Shown: positions 1 to 10,029 of the stretch, in pieces
Position numbering within the stretch: position 1 is the first letter of the stretch
How the letters are laid out: every line of letters begins with the position of its first letter
Assembly (NCBI RefSeq): GCF_036588685.1
Contig: NC_086378.1
Coordinates: 23,289,578-23,353,577, forward strand
Source of the DNA: Mytilus trossulus
Lineage: Eukaryota; Mollusca; Bivalvia; Mytilida; Mytilidae
Direction: 5' to 3'
DNA: 64,000 bases
Program-made: the position numbers and the translations under genes
Notes under the pieces: model-generated
Told to the model about the DNA's origin: nothing
Databases searched by the model: none
The model's input: the letters and a program-made list of their open reading frames with translations, nothing else

Positions 1-1584
1 ACATTTCAGTAAAGTACAATATATTTCATACACATTAAAATACACCCGACCCATTGGGTCTATAAGTCACTTTCAAATAATAAAACATAATTCTTTTATC
101 ACGGATTTCAAGCAAATTAATAAAAAGTAAGATTAAGCTAAATTTCAAAATAATTAATTAATAATGAAACATTCAAACTTATATGAAAAATATAAGCAGC
201 ACGTTCCAAAGAGCAGATAAGAGAACGGCGCCTACAAAAGATTACAGCGTGGTATTTAAAAACTGTATTCAGTGCAATATATTGTCTTTGTGATAGCGAC
301 AGAACATAAAACATGGAGGTCACAACATATTTATACTAACTTGCTGCATTTATATGGGTTTTTTTTAAAAATATATTCAGAACGTTCGGCTTATTCATAC
401 AAAACATTCCATTTAAAACTTTAACATTTGGTGCACTTGAAACACGCAGTCATTTAAAGTTGTGGGTTTAATATCAAATTGCCTAGCTGGGCTTATCAAG
501 TGAAGGTTTATTGCATGTATTTCAATCTTCATAATGTAAACGCGTTGGGCTCATATTTTATGTAGAATTTGATTAAAAACTTTATTCTAGAGATTTTGTA
601 ATTCTATACCAATAAAAGTAAGTTTGAATCGGTATTTTATAGACTGAGATACATACATTGTTTAATGATCACAGGCACTTAATTGTCTCAAAAAATAATT
701 TCCTTTATACCTTGGTGTTATATAAAGGTATATAGGTGGGGGGGAGGGGGAAATTGAGACAAGTGCCTGTGATAAAAATGTCTAATATTACAATATTACC
801 ACGGGTGTTCTCGATAACAAGACTAAGTATTGTTGATAGTGATACGATAAACTACGTATTTATACTGTATTATAGTAGATTATCTATCATACAACAATAG
901 GATTTCCTTCATAATAGATGGTATTGCGTACATCTACGAGGGTCTGAATGCGCGCTTTTAATATGTTAACTTAAGTTAATTATCTGTATTGTTTTAATGT
1001 TTTCCCATTTTTCTCTATTCCTTATATCTCAGCAGCCCATTATTTTTTTTTTTTTTTATTCTTTTGACAAAACTTCTCTTAGACTATTGTGTAAACCCCA
1101 TCCAGACCCTGCATCTATATAAAATAATAAACAGTTTATAATAAGAAATACTGACATAACAAATCAAACATAGTTTGGCCCCAATTAAAAATTGCAACAA
1201 GTGTAGTATCTTTTTAAATTCGATATCTTATATTTATAAGTACATTAGTTAATACAGGATATTTCTTAAGGAATAGCATGCCAAACACTCCTGTAACTCA
1301 AGGGGATGGTACTTATTACATTACTTAAAACACATACATGCAGTTTTTTAAATTACGAAATACAGATTTCAATCTGATTTTTGTGAATTAGAATAATGTT
1401 GCAAAAAAGATATATATGGCGTTCTGTAAAATATATTATACAAACGAAGAAAAAAACAATTTCATTAACACATTTTTGCAAGTTTTGTTTATTGATTTTA
1501 CATATATCATAATTGGTCAATATGTTTCCCAATTTAAATTAAGAAGGGTGTTAGTAAAGGGGGAGGGGGTAAAAAAAAAAACAT
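1..1584. other. gene-free AT-rich stretch
   Basis: No coding exon can be supported here. The stretch holds one short hairpin element (668-773, listed separately), a poly-T run near 1044-1058 and otherwise unstructured AT-rich sequence. Short open frames have no recognisable protein character. Confidence 0.6.
668..773. mobile_element. short hairpin MITE-like element
   Basis: The left end reads ATCACAGGCACTTAATTGTC. The right end, ...GACAAGTGCCTGTGAT, is its inverted match. The interior contains a G-rich run (about 737-750). A related, more diverged unit with the same CACAGGCACTTG...CAGGTGTCTGT ends lies at about 16983-17062, so this is a small dispersed family and not a chance hairpin. No convincing target-site duplication is visible. 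Confidence 0.55.
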
Positions 1585-1839
1585 GTGAAAAACTTGGAGG
1601 TTCTTTTTCGGACGCCTGCCAAATTGGACCCTTCCTTACACAAAGATAGCAAAGTAAAGTTTAAAAACTACAGACATCCAATTAAGGAATATAATGAACC
1701 CTTATTCTTACGCAACTATAAGCTAGGAACGCATTTCCATAACCGAACCTGGATGACGAACCTTCCTTATATATACGCACCACAGGCAAACATAGATATT
1801 AATAAAGCCAAAACTATAAGAGAGCGTTATATTCCATAA
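1585..1839 (+). CDS. unassigned coding-like ORF (possible terminal exon or retrocopy fragment)
   Basis: An 84-codon open frame ends at TAA 1837-1839. Its composition looks like real protein: it is rich in Pro, His, Tyr, Asn and Trp, and contains stretches such as FKNYRHPIKEYNEPLFLRNY and LGTHFHNRTWMTNLPYIYAP. There is no ATG at its start, and an in-frame stop at 1570-1572 lies just upstream across a poly-A run. It would therefore have to be the last exon of a gene whose other exons I cannot find, or a 5'-truncated copy. No good acceptor with a pyrimidine tract is visible. I do not recognise the family. The character resembles small ciliary or sperm proteins, but that is only an impression. 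Confidence 0.3.
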   Translation: MKNLEVLFRTPAKLDPSLHKDSKVKFKNYRHPIKEYNEPLFLRNYKLGTHFHNRTWMTNLPYIYAPQANIDINKAKTIRERYIP

Positions 1840-3885
1840 AAATATCAATTTAAAGGAAGCTGAACGGTTAACAATTTGCTTCAAAATAAGCGAACGCCCC
1901 AGCCTTTAAAAAAATACTTTAAAAACGGCGTTTCGTATTTATTTATCTTTACATGAAGATATATAAAATGTGAGTTTGCATTTAAAATTCAAATTAAGTG
2001 TAAATATACAAAGAAAATAAAAGCAAATATAAGCTCTAAAGATATTGATTTCTGATAGAAGAATACTGACCCATTGTGAAAAGGTATTTAAAATAAAAGT
2101 GAACGGTCTAGTTTCATGACGTAGCTCCACTGAAGAGGGAAGATATTATTGATCTTTCGTTGTAAACGTCACTCTTGCATATCCTGATTTATCACACTGT
2201 AAGATTATTGACTGCGGAATTAATATCATACATTTCAAGGATTTACAAACCTGAGGAAGAAAACAATCATCCAGGTAAAATGAAATTAATATAACATATT
2301 TATAGTTATGAACATGTATTACTAAATATTGTTCTGTGTTGAATAATATCGATGTGGCTTTTTTCTTCTTCAAATGTCTAATTAAGATAAATGTCGGTGA
2401 TAGCTAAATGGATTTAAAGTGAAATAAAAATCTATAATGAAGATAACTAATAGTAATGGCTTAAATGAATATTGTAATAGAGATGTGTATCAACATATAA
2501 AGGGGAAAAAAAGGTATTCAACTGTTCAACGTTTTTCACTACTTTGATATTACAAACGTAACGTAAGATACCAATTGGAAGACGAATGACGCATGTTTCT
2601 GATTAAACTCTTAACAGGTACCATTATTCCGAACCAAACAAATGGAAACCAAATACGTAAAAGGATCAACGAAAAAACCTTCACTAAAATCTAAAAACGT
2701 TTGCGACCCATGTATGTCAGAAGCCGGTAAAACAGTAGTCGTCTTTGGTTCAGGTCTGTCGGCTCATATTTGTCGTTTGAACTGTTTCACATTTCTTATG
2801 TAGTTATATAGAGGCTTTACATAGCTGACTAGACGGTCTAGTTTAACAATTGTTGTTGTCAGATGACCACATTCTGTGACTGTCACGTCGTTTTGGACGA
2901 TAGCAAACGTACACCAACTTCTTATTTTTACGTTTTTATGTATTGATACCGACAAAAATGTTTTTCATATCATCGATATTTGAAACAACTCGTGCCTATA
3001 AATCCTTATCAAGAAAGTTTGTCCCCGTGCTTGATATAGAATCGGAGTCGGATTTAACTTCCGAATCATTGGTTGTGTCCAATTACCCGCAAATTTGACG
3101 TTGAAAACATAACCGCTAGAGAGAAAATTGCAAATTAAACGTTGAGATTGTGTTTGTTTTACATTTTCTTTCGAAGCAGTATTTATAAAGATAAAATTAA
3201 CTCGAAAATATGCCAATATCAGTCAAAATTAAAATCACGAACATAAATATTAGAAATGATTTAAGTTCAAATGTATACAAATTAAAGTATATTTATCGAA
3301 ACTTGAGAAAAATGGATTTGATAAGACTCAATTTGAAAATTAAATCAAAACTAGCATGTTGAAACTCATTAGACTTTTTTCAAACATCAACATCAATATA
3401 TACATGCATGTGTTTTGAATTTTAACTTTGATAAATGTTATATTTTTTTGCCACGTGATTGACTTATCAAAGGACGAACTCTGATATACTGCAGTTGGAT
3501 GTTTGAATCGGATCGTTTAAATTCTTCTCATGATAATTCAATTAACTCTAATATTAAGTTTAAATTACCATTTAGAAAAAGGTCTTAAAGAATCCATAGA
3601 AATTGATTGAAAAGGTACAATTTATTTTTGAAAAAGAATATCTTTATTTTGACAACAAACTGAAGGCACAGAATAATCATTCGTGCAGGGTTTTTTATTG
3701 CTTTATATTCAGGCGTCAATTACAAATAATTGTGAATAAATGTGACTATCTTTAAAATGTTTATTTTGCATGATAATAATTAATTAGATAAAAAATTATT
3801 AAATTCAATAAATAAGATCGATCGCATCCAATGTCATTAGACCCGTGTTTCTATTTTGATTGTATACACCATTTAAGTTTGAAAT
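1840..3885. other. gene-free stretch
   Basis: About 2 kb of AT-rich sequence with no supportable exon, RNA gene or clear repeat boundary. Confidence 0.5.
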
Positions 3886-4092
3886 GCCAAAAGTTATCAA
3901 AGGCACCAGGATTATAATTTAGTACGCCGACGCGCGTTTCGTCTACACAAGACTCATCAGTGACGCTCACATCAAAATATTTATAAAGCCAAACAAGTAC
4001 AAAGTTGAAGAGCATTGAGGATTTAAAACTCCAAAAAGATGTGCCAAATACGGCTAAGGTAATCTATGCCTGCACTTTGATTCTTCCATGTA
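3886..4092 (+). repeat. dispersed repeat family C, copy 1 (+)
   Basis: The unit runs TTATCAAAGGCACCAGGATTATAATTT, then CGACGCGCGTTTCGTCTACA, AAGACTCATCAGTGACGCTC, a middle part (AAGTTGAAGAGCATTGAGGA) and GTGCCAAATACGGCTAAGGT. The same order of blocks recurs at 16508-16690 (-), 31718-31900 (+), 40370-40560 (+) and, degraded, at 34020-34190, 35385-35460 and 35636-35830 (all -). No coding capacity. I recognise it as a common mussel interspersed repeat. The class (SINE-like or non-autonomous DNA element) is not settled by these copies. Confidence 0.8.
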
Positions 4093-4410
4093 TACATGAG
4101 GCTTATGATTACCAGGTGTTGACAATGTGCAAGCAGTGTCGAAAAAAATAGCAACAACAAATAAGAATAGAGACAAGTGGGCAATCAAAAATATTATATA
4201 GACAAAATTGAGGTGCTAAGATAATACATAAACAAGATAATAAAGGACAAACAGCATAAAAATAGAGAAACTACATAATGCAAATGTACCTCTATCCAGA
4301 CCCTCCTTAGTTTTGTGTATTTTGATAAATCCTTTATTACTATGACTGTCTAGTGGAACACTAACTGTTTTGTACGGAAGCCGATAAGGGCCATTCAAAA
4401 AAATAAATTG

Positions 4411-4643
4411 ATGTCGTAATTACGACATAGCATGTCGTAATTTCGACATAACATGTCGTTATTACGACATCGCTATGTCGTAATTACGACATAACATGAC
4501 GTTATAACGACATCGCTATGTCGTAATTTCGACATAACATGTCGTTATAACGACATCGCTATGTCGTAATTTCGACATATCATGTCGTAATAACGACATC
4601 ACTATGTCGTTATAACGACATAGCTATGTCGTAATAACGACAT
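4411..4643. repeat. left array of 11 palindromic 18-mers
   Basis: Eleven units of the type ATGTCGTAATTACGACAT start at 4411, 4432, 4453, 4475, 4496, 4518, 4539, 4561, 4582, 4604 and 4626, separated by 3-4 bp (AAC, CGCT, AGC). The arms ATGTCG/CGACAT are nearly invariant (one ATGACG). The central six bases vary: TAATTA, TAATTT, TTATTA, TTATAA, TAATAA. Part of the array follows a 43-bp dimer in which TAATTT + AAC alternates with TTATAA + CGCT. Confidence 0.9.
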
Positions 4644-4824
4644 CGCTATATATAAATGAATATGTATTATAATTGCCAAGATCGAGACTAAAGGACACAG
4701 ATATTAACAACTATTCGTCATCATAATGCCCCCAATAATTAGAAAAGCCCCCGCATAGTCAGCTATAAAAGAGGGAGGAAAGATACCAGAGTGAGAGTCC
4801 CCGAAATGCTGACAGTGTTATTAT

Positions 4825-5190
4825 TCAATTATTAGCTCCCTTGGTAAAACTCCAAATTTCATATTTAATGCATTTTATTGTTAAATAATTTACATGAAGC
4901 TTAATAAGTATATATTTGTTAATTGCATAGCTTTTGCTATTTGAATTCATTGGTGAAAGATATTTATTTATATTGTAAAGTTTAATATTTCCATCGTCGC
5001 AAAATCTTTGGATACCTTCTTTGAATACTTTCAGTGAGAAACTTATATATTTTTCAAAATGACAATTGAGGCAAATAAACTTTTGATTTGTCACATGGTT
5101 GAACTGACAGAATAGGTTGATAATGGTATGACTATCAAATGCAAGCCTAACTTGCCAGCTAAGCATCCCATCTCCCTCAAATAGGCGCAT
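4825..5190 (-). other. 121-codon open frame inside the left foldback arm
   Basis: This ATG-initiated frame lies in the inner half of the left arm. The homologous stretch of the right arm (about 7160-7600, + strand) keeps similar DNA but not this frame. That argues against a conserved product or means at least one copy is decayed. No domain is recognised. It is listed because it is the longest open frame in the element. Confidence 0.15.
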
Positions 5191-6650
5191 ACTACATGAC
5201 TTCTAGTAATAGGGAAAATTGAAGTATCTATTGCTCTAATGCTTTTAAACGTTGGGCACGATATTCCTACAACACGTTACACTTAAAATGCGACGTCGAA
5301 GAGGGTCTTTGACTTCGATTAATTTTTGCAAGTTTTATTCGGTTTTTTATATTGTTGGTTGATTCTGGTTCTGTTCGTTTTGTGATGTCATTTTATCAAA
5401 AAATTACCTCGAGTTGTGGAAATCGATATAATAATGTTTACCCTTTAAGTTATTTCAACTTAAAATGCAGTACTGTCGCAAGTAATGTAGGAAGGAAAGA
5501 TGGGACGGAAGTACATGTATACGGTTTTCATATTTTTTTTTATCATAGGATGTTTAACTTTCAAGTTGCATATCATCTGTCATTGTAAAATTTCTATATC
5601 TTAATTCATCTCCAATACAAATATATCTGACACTCTGCAAGTAAATCGAACATTTTTACCCTTGGTTAAATTTGAATAGAATTGTATTTTCCCTGACACA
5701 TAAGTTGTCGAAATACACCCCTTCAATTACTGGAACCTTGGCTTGAGAATTATTTCCCAAGTCATCTTCAGATATATACATTTTAAAATATAGTAATCTA
5801 CTCCTGGGTCTTCCGCGAAAACGACAAATAAAAATATAATCCCGTTTTTTTTTTAATTCGATGAAACGGTTTTCGTTGCTGTTTGGGATTCGTCTTTCAA
5901 TTACCTCCATTTCATGCACAAGTTTATATTGACGAAAAGTTCCGGCTTCGCTAGTACAGGGATTACTTTCATCACGAAATAGCAGGACAAATCGCGAAAT
6001 AAAACATTCCGTGAACTGGTATTAAGTGTTTTGATATTGGTGATTGCACCTAACTGAAGTGACGACTTTAAATGATCTATTTCGGAGTACTTCCGTAACA
6101 TAAATTTCAATTTATTTTATAAAATGGGATTTTCCCCACATTTCCAAATTCTTTTGAATAAAGCGTTAAAAGCTATACAATTAATAAAAATTGCAAAATT
6201 TAACCTGTGTCGAACCTATTTCCCCGGGCAGAGTCTTTAGCAACAGGCACTTTTTTTTTTCCGGCAGTAAACATTAACATCTTTCTCCAAATTTCATAAC
6301 ATGATTTGTTTTAATTATCATAAACATTTAATTGAAACTTTAGCACATTTAACGTCGGAAATTAACGTCTTTAGGATTTTAGACGTTTTCAGACACTTGG
6401 AAAAATTAACTACCGTTTTGTAATGTTTGGAAGCATTTTATTCTTTTAAGACCCAAATATGTTGTTAATAAGGGAAGAATCTTGGCATTTTTTACTCTTC
6501 GTAATTCTAATTTTTGTTTTGATCAATTATTAAAAAAAAATACGCCTTAACTGCTTTGAAAAATGAAATATCAACTTAGACAAATTGGCTACCGTTTGAA
6601 AAACGACTGTGTAGAGCAGATTTTATTGAATCAGCAATATTTGAACTCAC

Positions 6651-6833
6651 ATGAGGCAAATACTTGTACTTTTATTAGATGTTATTATTGTCTTACTATT
6701 TTTATTCATTTTCTACTATAGAATGCAGTCGAGTCAAATGAAATTTGGTAAAATAACGGCTTTAACGCCACAAAGAACCGACACATATCGTTGTTCCTGT
6801 CAAGAATCAAGAAGATCAGAGAATAAGAAATAG
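6651..6833 (+). other. 60-codon ORF with a signal-anchor-like N-terminus, inside the foldback element
   Basis: The ATG at 6651 opens a frame starting MRQILVLLLDVIIVLLFLFI, a clean hydrophobic anchor, followed by a basic and polar tail with a Cys-Ser-Cys. This looks like the N-terminus of a type II membrane protein. The frame ends at 6831-6833, however, and I see no donor that would continue it. It could be a captured exon fragment or chance, as AT-rich DNA readily gives Leu/Ile/Val/Phe runs. Confidence 0.15.
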
Positions 6834-7787
6834 GATCACTATACATAAGAGTTAAAACAGTTTTTCATAAATGTAACGTTGGATGGGGACATCCGTTTTT
6901 TTCACATAGCTTTCTTTTTTTAATCCTCAAATAAACTAGATATTACTTAGGAGATGAACAAGAGCTGTAAAAACATAATTCAAAACATATATTGAATTTG
7001 TTTTAATATTGGTTCGTGTTTTCTAACATTTTTATTTTGTTTTGCGGATGAAATTTCGAAGATTCTGTTTTAAATCCTAGGGGTTGTAGGAACATCGCGC
7101 GTGCCCAACGTTTGAAAGTAGAAATAGAGCTATCAATACTTCAATACACCCTTATACCAAGAAGCCATGTAGTTTGCGCTTATCTAAAGGGAGATGGAAA
7201 GCTTGGCTTGACTTGATTGTATAATTTCAGTCCTCTAATAATTCCACATTTCATTCTTCCAACGTGTGTGACTGCATAACTAGTCTACGACCGGAATTTT
7301 GTTAATCTAAACGACTTTGTCTGACTGTACAGCCCTAGCACAATGGGGTATGTTTATCTGAATTGGTATCTATAACATATATAAGTTTCTCACTGAAGGT
7401 ATCCAAAGAAGGTAACCAAAGATTTTGCGACGATGCAAATATTAAACTTTACAATATAAATAAATATCTTTAACCAATGAATTCAAATAGCAAAAGCTAT
7501 GCAATTAAAAAATATATACTTATTAAGCTTCATGTAAATTATTTACCAATAGGATACATTAAATATGAAATTTGGAGTTTTACCAAGGGAGCTAATAATT
7601 GAATAATAACACTGTCTGCCACACAGCATTTCGGGGACTCTCCCTCTGGTAGCTTTCTTCCCTCTTTTATAGCTGACCATGCGGGGGCTTTTATAATTAT
7701 CGGGGACATTATGATGACGTATAATTGTTAATTTCTTTGTCATATAGTCTCTTGGCAATCATAATACATATTCTTTTAATTATAGCG

Positions 7788-7977
7788 ATGTCGTTATTAC
7801 GACAAAGCTATGTCGTTAAAACGACATAGTGATGTCGTTATTACGACATGATATGTCGAAATTACGACATAGCGATGTCGTTATAACGACATGTTATGTC
7901 GAAATTACGACATAGCGATGTCGTAATAACGACATGTTATGTCGAAATTACGACATGCTATGTCGTAATAACGACAT
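7788..7977. repeat. right array of 9 palindromic 18-mers
   Basis: Units start at 7788, 7810, 7832, 7853, 7875, 7896, 7918, 7939 and 7960. They are the reverse complement of the left-arm organisation (ATGTCGAAATTACGACAT + AGCG alternating with TTATAA- or TAATAA-centred units + GTT). The copy number differs from the left arm (9 against 11), so the arrays have expanded or contracted since the arms were last identical. Confidence 0.9.
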
Positions 7978-8960
7978 AAATTATTTTTTTTGAATGTCCC
8001 TTATCGGCTTCCGTAGTTTTGAGTATTGCTGGAATTTACATATTTATTTTTGTGTGGCCGAATTATCGCAATCCTCCGGCATATATAGTGCTAGTGCACT
8101 TCTGTCACGATAACAAAGAACACAATATACTTTGACATTTATTGTGTTTGAGTCGTCAACCAGTCAATTGATTTCATTAAAATATTAAACATTCATAGCT
8201 TTCACATTCTCTTAACACAAAACTTTATTGGTATTTTTAGTACATGTTAATTATACGGCAACTCCTCGTCTAATAGTTGTAATTGCATTTGAACTAGCTT
8301 TCTGTAACTGCGAGTATTCTTATTTCGGTGATTCGTGTCTTTTGTTGTTGTATTAGTTGTTGTGGGCCTCGTACCAATATTTTGAGTAAAGTCAATTACA
8401 ACTGCTTTTTCAGATTGTTCTTATATTGTGCTGTTACACCACTATACCATATGATAAGGTTAAGGTTTGCAAGCTCACAAACATGTTTATCCCACCACCC
8501 CATTCTGCATGTACCTGTCCAAAGTCAGGAGCCTGAAGTTCTGCTTCGATGGTTGTTTTTCTATGGTTCATTTTTGTTATATTATATTTTCGTAAAATTG
8601 TTTTGTTTTAATTTAGGCCGTGGTGTTTCTAGTTTAGTTGTTTCACATTCTAATATGACGTCCTTATTACGCTTTGTAAACAAAGCCATGTTTAAATGAG
8701 AATAAAAAATATGTTTGACACATGCGCACGAACTTACTGTGTATATTAACGTTATTTCCATCGTTATCCTTTTACTTTTCTTATATTTTTTTATAAAACA
8801 ACATATATTTACCCTGCTCGAAGTTTTTAAACTTATCAAATATGAAATGTAATGCACAGACTCCTCGGGGACAAAACGGGAAAAGCCAAACATTTTTACG
8901 GTATTTTCGTACGCTTCGACCTATAAAAACACTGTATTTGTCCTACTAGTATTAAAATCG

Positions 8961-9120
8961 AAATAATTCCTTCGTGTCATGCTCTATGCTCATTTTAACA
9001 TGGGTAGGCATTATATTTGACCACATTTTACACCTCGCTAACGCTCAGTGTAAAATATCGACAAATATAATGCCCATCCATGTTAAAATGAGAATAGAGC
9101 ATGATACGACAGAATTATTT
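8961..9120. repeat. 160-bp near-perfect long hairpin
   Basis: The left arm AAATAATTCC...GTGTCATGCTCTATGCTCAT and the right arm ...ATGAGAATAGAGCATGATAC...GAATTATTT fold back over nearly the whole 160 bp, with only scattered mismatches. The loop is around CTCGCTAACGCTC. It is probably a MITE of the hairpin class. No target-site duplication could be fixed. Confidence 0.7.
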
Positions 9121-9289
9121 CTTAATCTTGACATATCGGGATATTTTATGGCTGACGTTACGTTATGGATTCTCTCATCGTCGATGCCGTACAGTGGCAT
9201 ATATAATTGCTTACATTCACTGCATTTGAAGTTTTGTTTATAGTATTCTCATTGCCAATTATACCACATCTCCTTATTTTATTATAGAA

Positions 9290-9690
9290 ATAAAAAAAAT
9301 GTGGTACAAGTGCCCACGAGACAACTCTTCATCCGACTGGCAATAAGTACAATGCAAACAATTATAGGGTAAAGTACGAGCTGTAACACGGAGCCTTGTC
9401 TAACACGGAACAGCAAACTATAAAAGGCCCAAAAATGACAAGTGTAAACAATTCAAACAGCAAAACCTTCGGTAAAATCTATATACTAAAGAGAAACAAA
9501 AAACACATCACATCAACAAACGAAAACCACTGAAAAGGCTCCGGACAAAGGACAAGTGCATAAAAATGCAGCAGCTTTAAACGTTTTAAAGGCGCTAACC
9601 TTCGCTCTAACCTGAACCAGTAATGTAACATAACATCATAAATATTTGCCCGTAGAGTACTTAATACGGTGATCTTGCTGCAAGGTACTA
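9290..9690 (+). repeat. dispersed repeat family A, diverged copy
   Basis: The order GTGGTACAAGTGCCCACGAG, GAGACAACTCTTCATC, CTATAAAAGGCCC, AAATGACAAGTGTAAACAAT, TCAAACAGCAAAACC and AACAAACGAAAACCACTGAA matches the block order of the better copy at 50286-50720. It is heavily mutated and non-coding. Confidence 0.65.
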
Positions 9691-9827
9691 GGCTAAGTGC
9701 ACTCGTGTCACAATCATTAAGTAAACAATATAATTTGACATTTATTATGTGTGAGTTGTCAACCAGTGAATGAATTTCATTCAAATATAAAACATTGCCT
9801 TCACATTCTTATAAATACAATCATAAA

Positions 9828-10025
9828 CCAAAAACCATATTGATATATAACCCGTCTCAAATTTGAAACTAAACCCAAAATCATATTGATATATATAGGT
9901 ATAAAATTTGTATCAAATTTAGCCCAACGATTTTGCATTCTTAAATTTTTGTTCTCCCCTCAGCGAGATTCAAACCATAGCGTCTGTGACATCGTGGCAA
10001 CACACCGCGTGCGCCATGAATATGG
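9828..10025 (-). repeat. tRNA-derived SINE (head on - strand)
   Basis: Read on the minus strand, 10016-10005 gives TGGCGCACGCGG, a near match to a pol III A box. About 40 bases later, 9976-9965 gives GGTTTGAATCTC, a near match to a B box. The spacing is that of a tRNA, but the arms do not form a clean cloverleaf. This is therefore a tRNA-related SINE head and not a tRNA gene. The body runs to lower coordinates and includes an internal near-repeat (about 9835-9860 and 9875-9900). Confidence 0.6.
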
Positions 10026-10029
10026 GGCT

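Larger units (their letters stand above)
4367..8021. mobile_element. foldback-type element with 0.9-kb inverted arms and palindrome arrays
   Basis: The element spans 4373-8015. Its ends are TACGGAAGCCGATAAGGG and the exact inverse CCCTTATCGGCTTCCGTA. It is flanked directly by GTTTTG on both sides (4367-4372 and 8016-8021), read as a 6-bp target-site duplication. The left arm (4373 to about 5280) and right arm (about 7081-8015) are inverted, moderately diverged copies of each other. Each arm has, from the tip inward, a short unique tip, an array of 18-bp palindromes, a patch resembling dispersed families A and B, and then about 450 bp of unassigned sequence. The middle (about 5281-7080) carries no recognisable transposase, so the element looks non-autonomous. 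The terminal architecture is like foldback (TU/FB/Galileo-type) elements, but the sequences do not let me assign a superfamily. Confidence 0.8.
8022..9827. other. gene-free stretch with a long hairpin and repeat remnants
   Basis: No exon is supported. About 120 bp near 8085-8215 (GTGCACTTCTGTCACGATAA ... TTTGACATTTATTGTG ... GTCAACCAGT) recurs in the same orientation at about 9695-9820 at moderate identity. Between them lie the long hairpin at 8961-9120 and a diverged family A copy from about 9290. Confidence 0.5.

Noticed and set aside
4411-4643. CRISPR-like array
   Set aside because: The repeats are 18-bp palindromes separated by only 3-4 bp, there are no spacers, and the surrounding DNA is eukaryotic with spliced genes.
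5656-6110. Transposase exons in the middle of the foldback element
   Set aside because: Two short minus-strand frames overlap here, but neither shows a DDE, helicase or recombinase motif and they do not join in phase by good splice sites.
8085-9820. LTR retrotransposon bounded by the direct repeats at about 8085 and 9695
   Set aside because: The repeats are only moderately alike, the 1.5 kb between them has no gag or pol character, and the ends do not look like LTR ends.
9950-10025. Functional tRNA gene
   Set aside because: A- and B-box-like motifs are present on the minus strand, but acceptor, D and anticodon stems do not pair properly. Treated as a SINE head.
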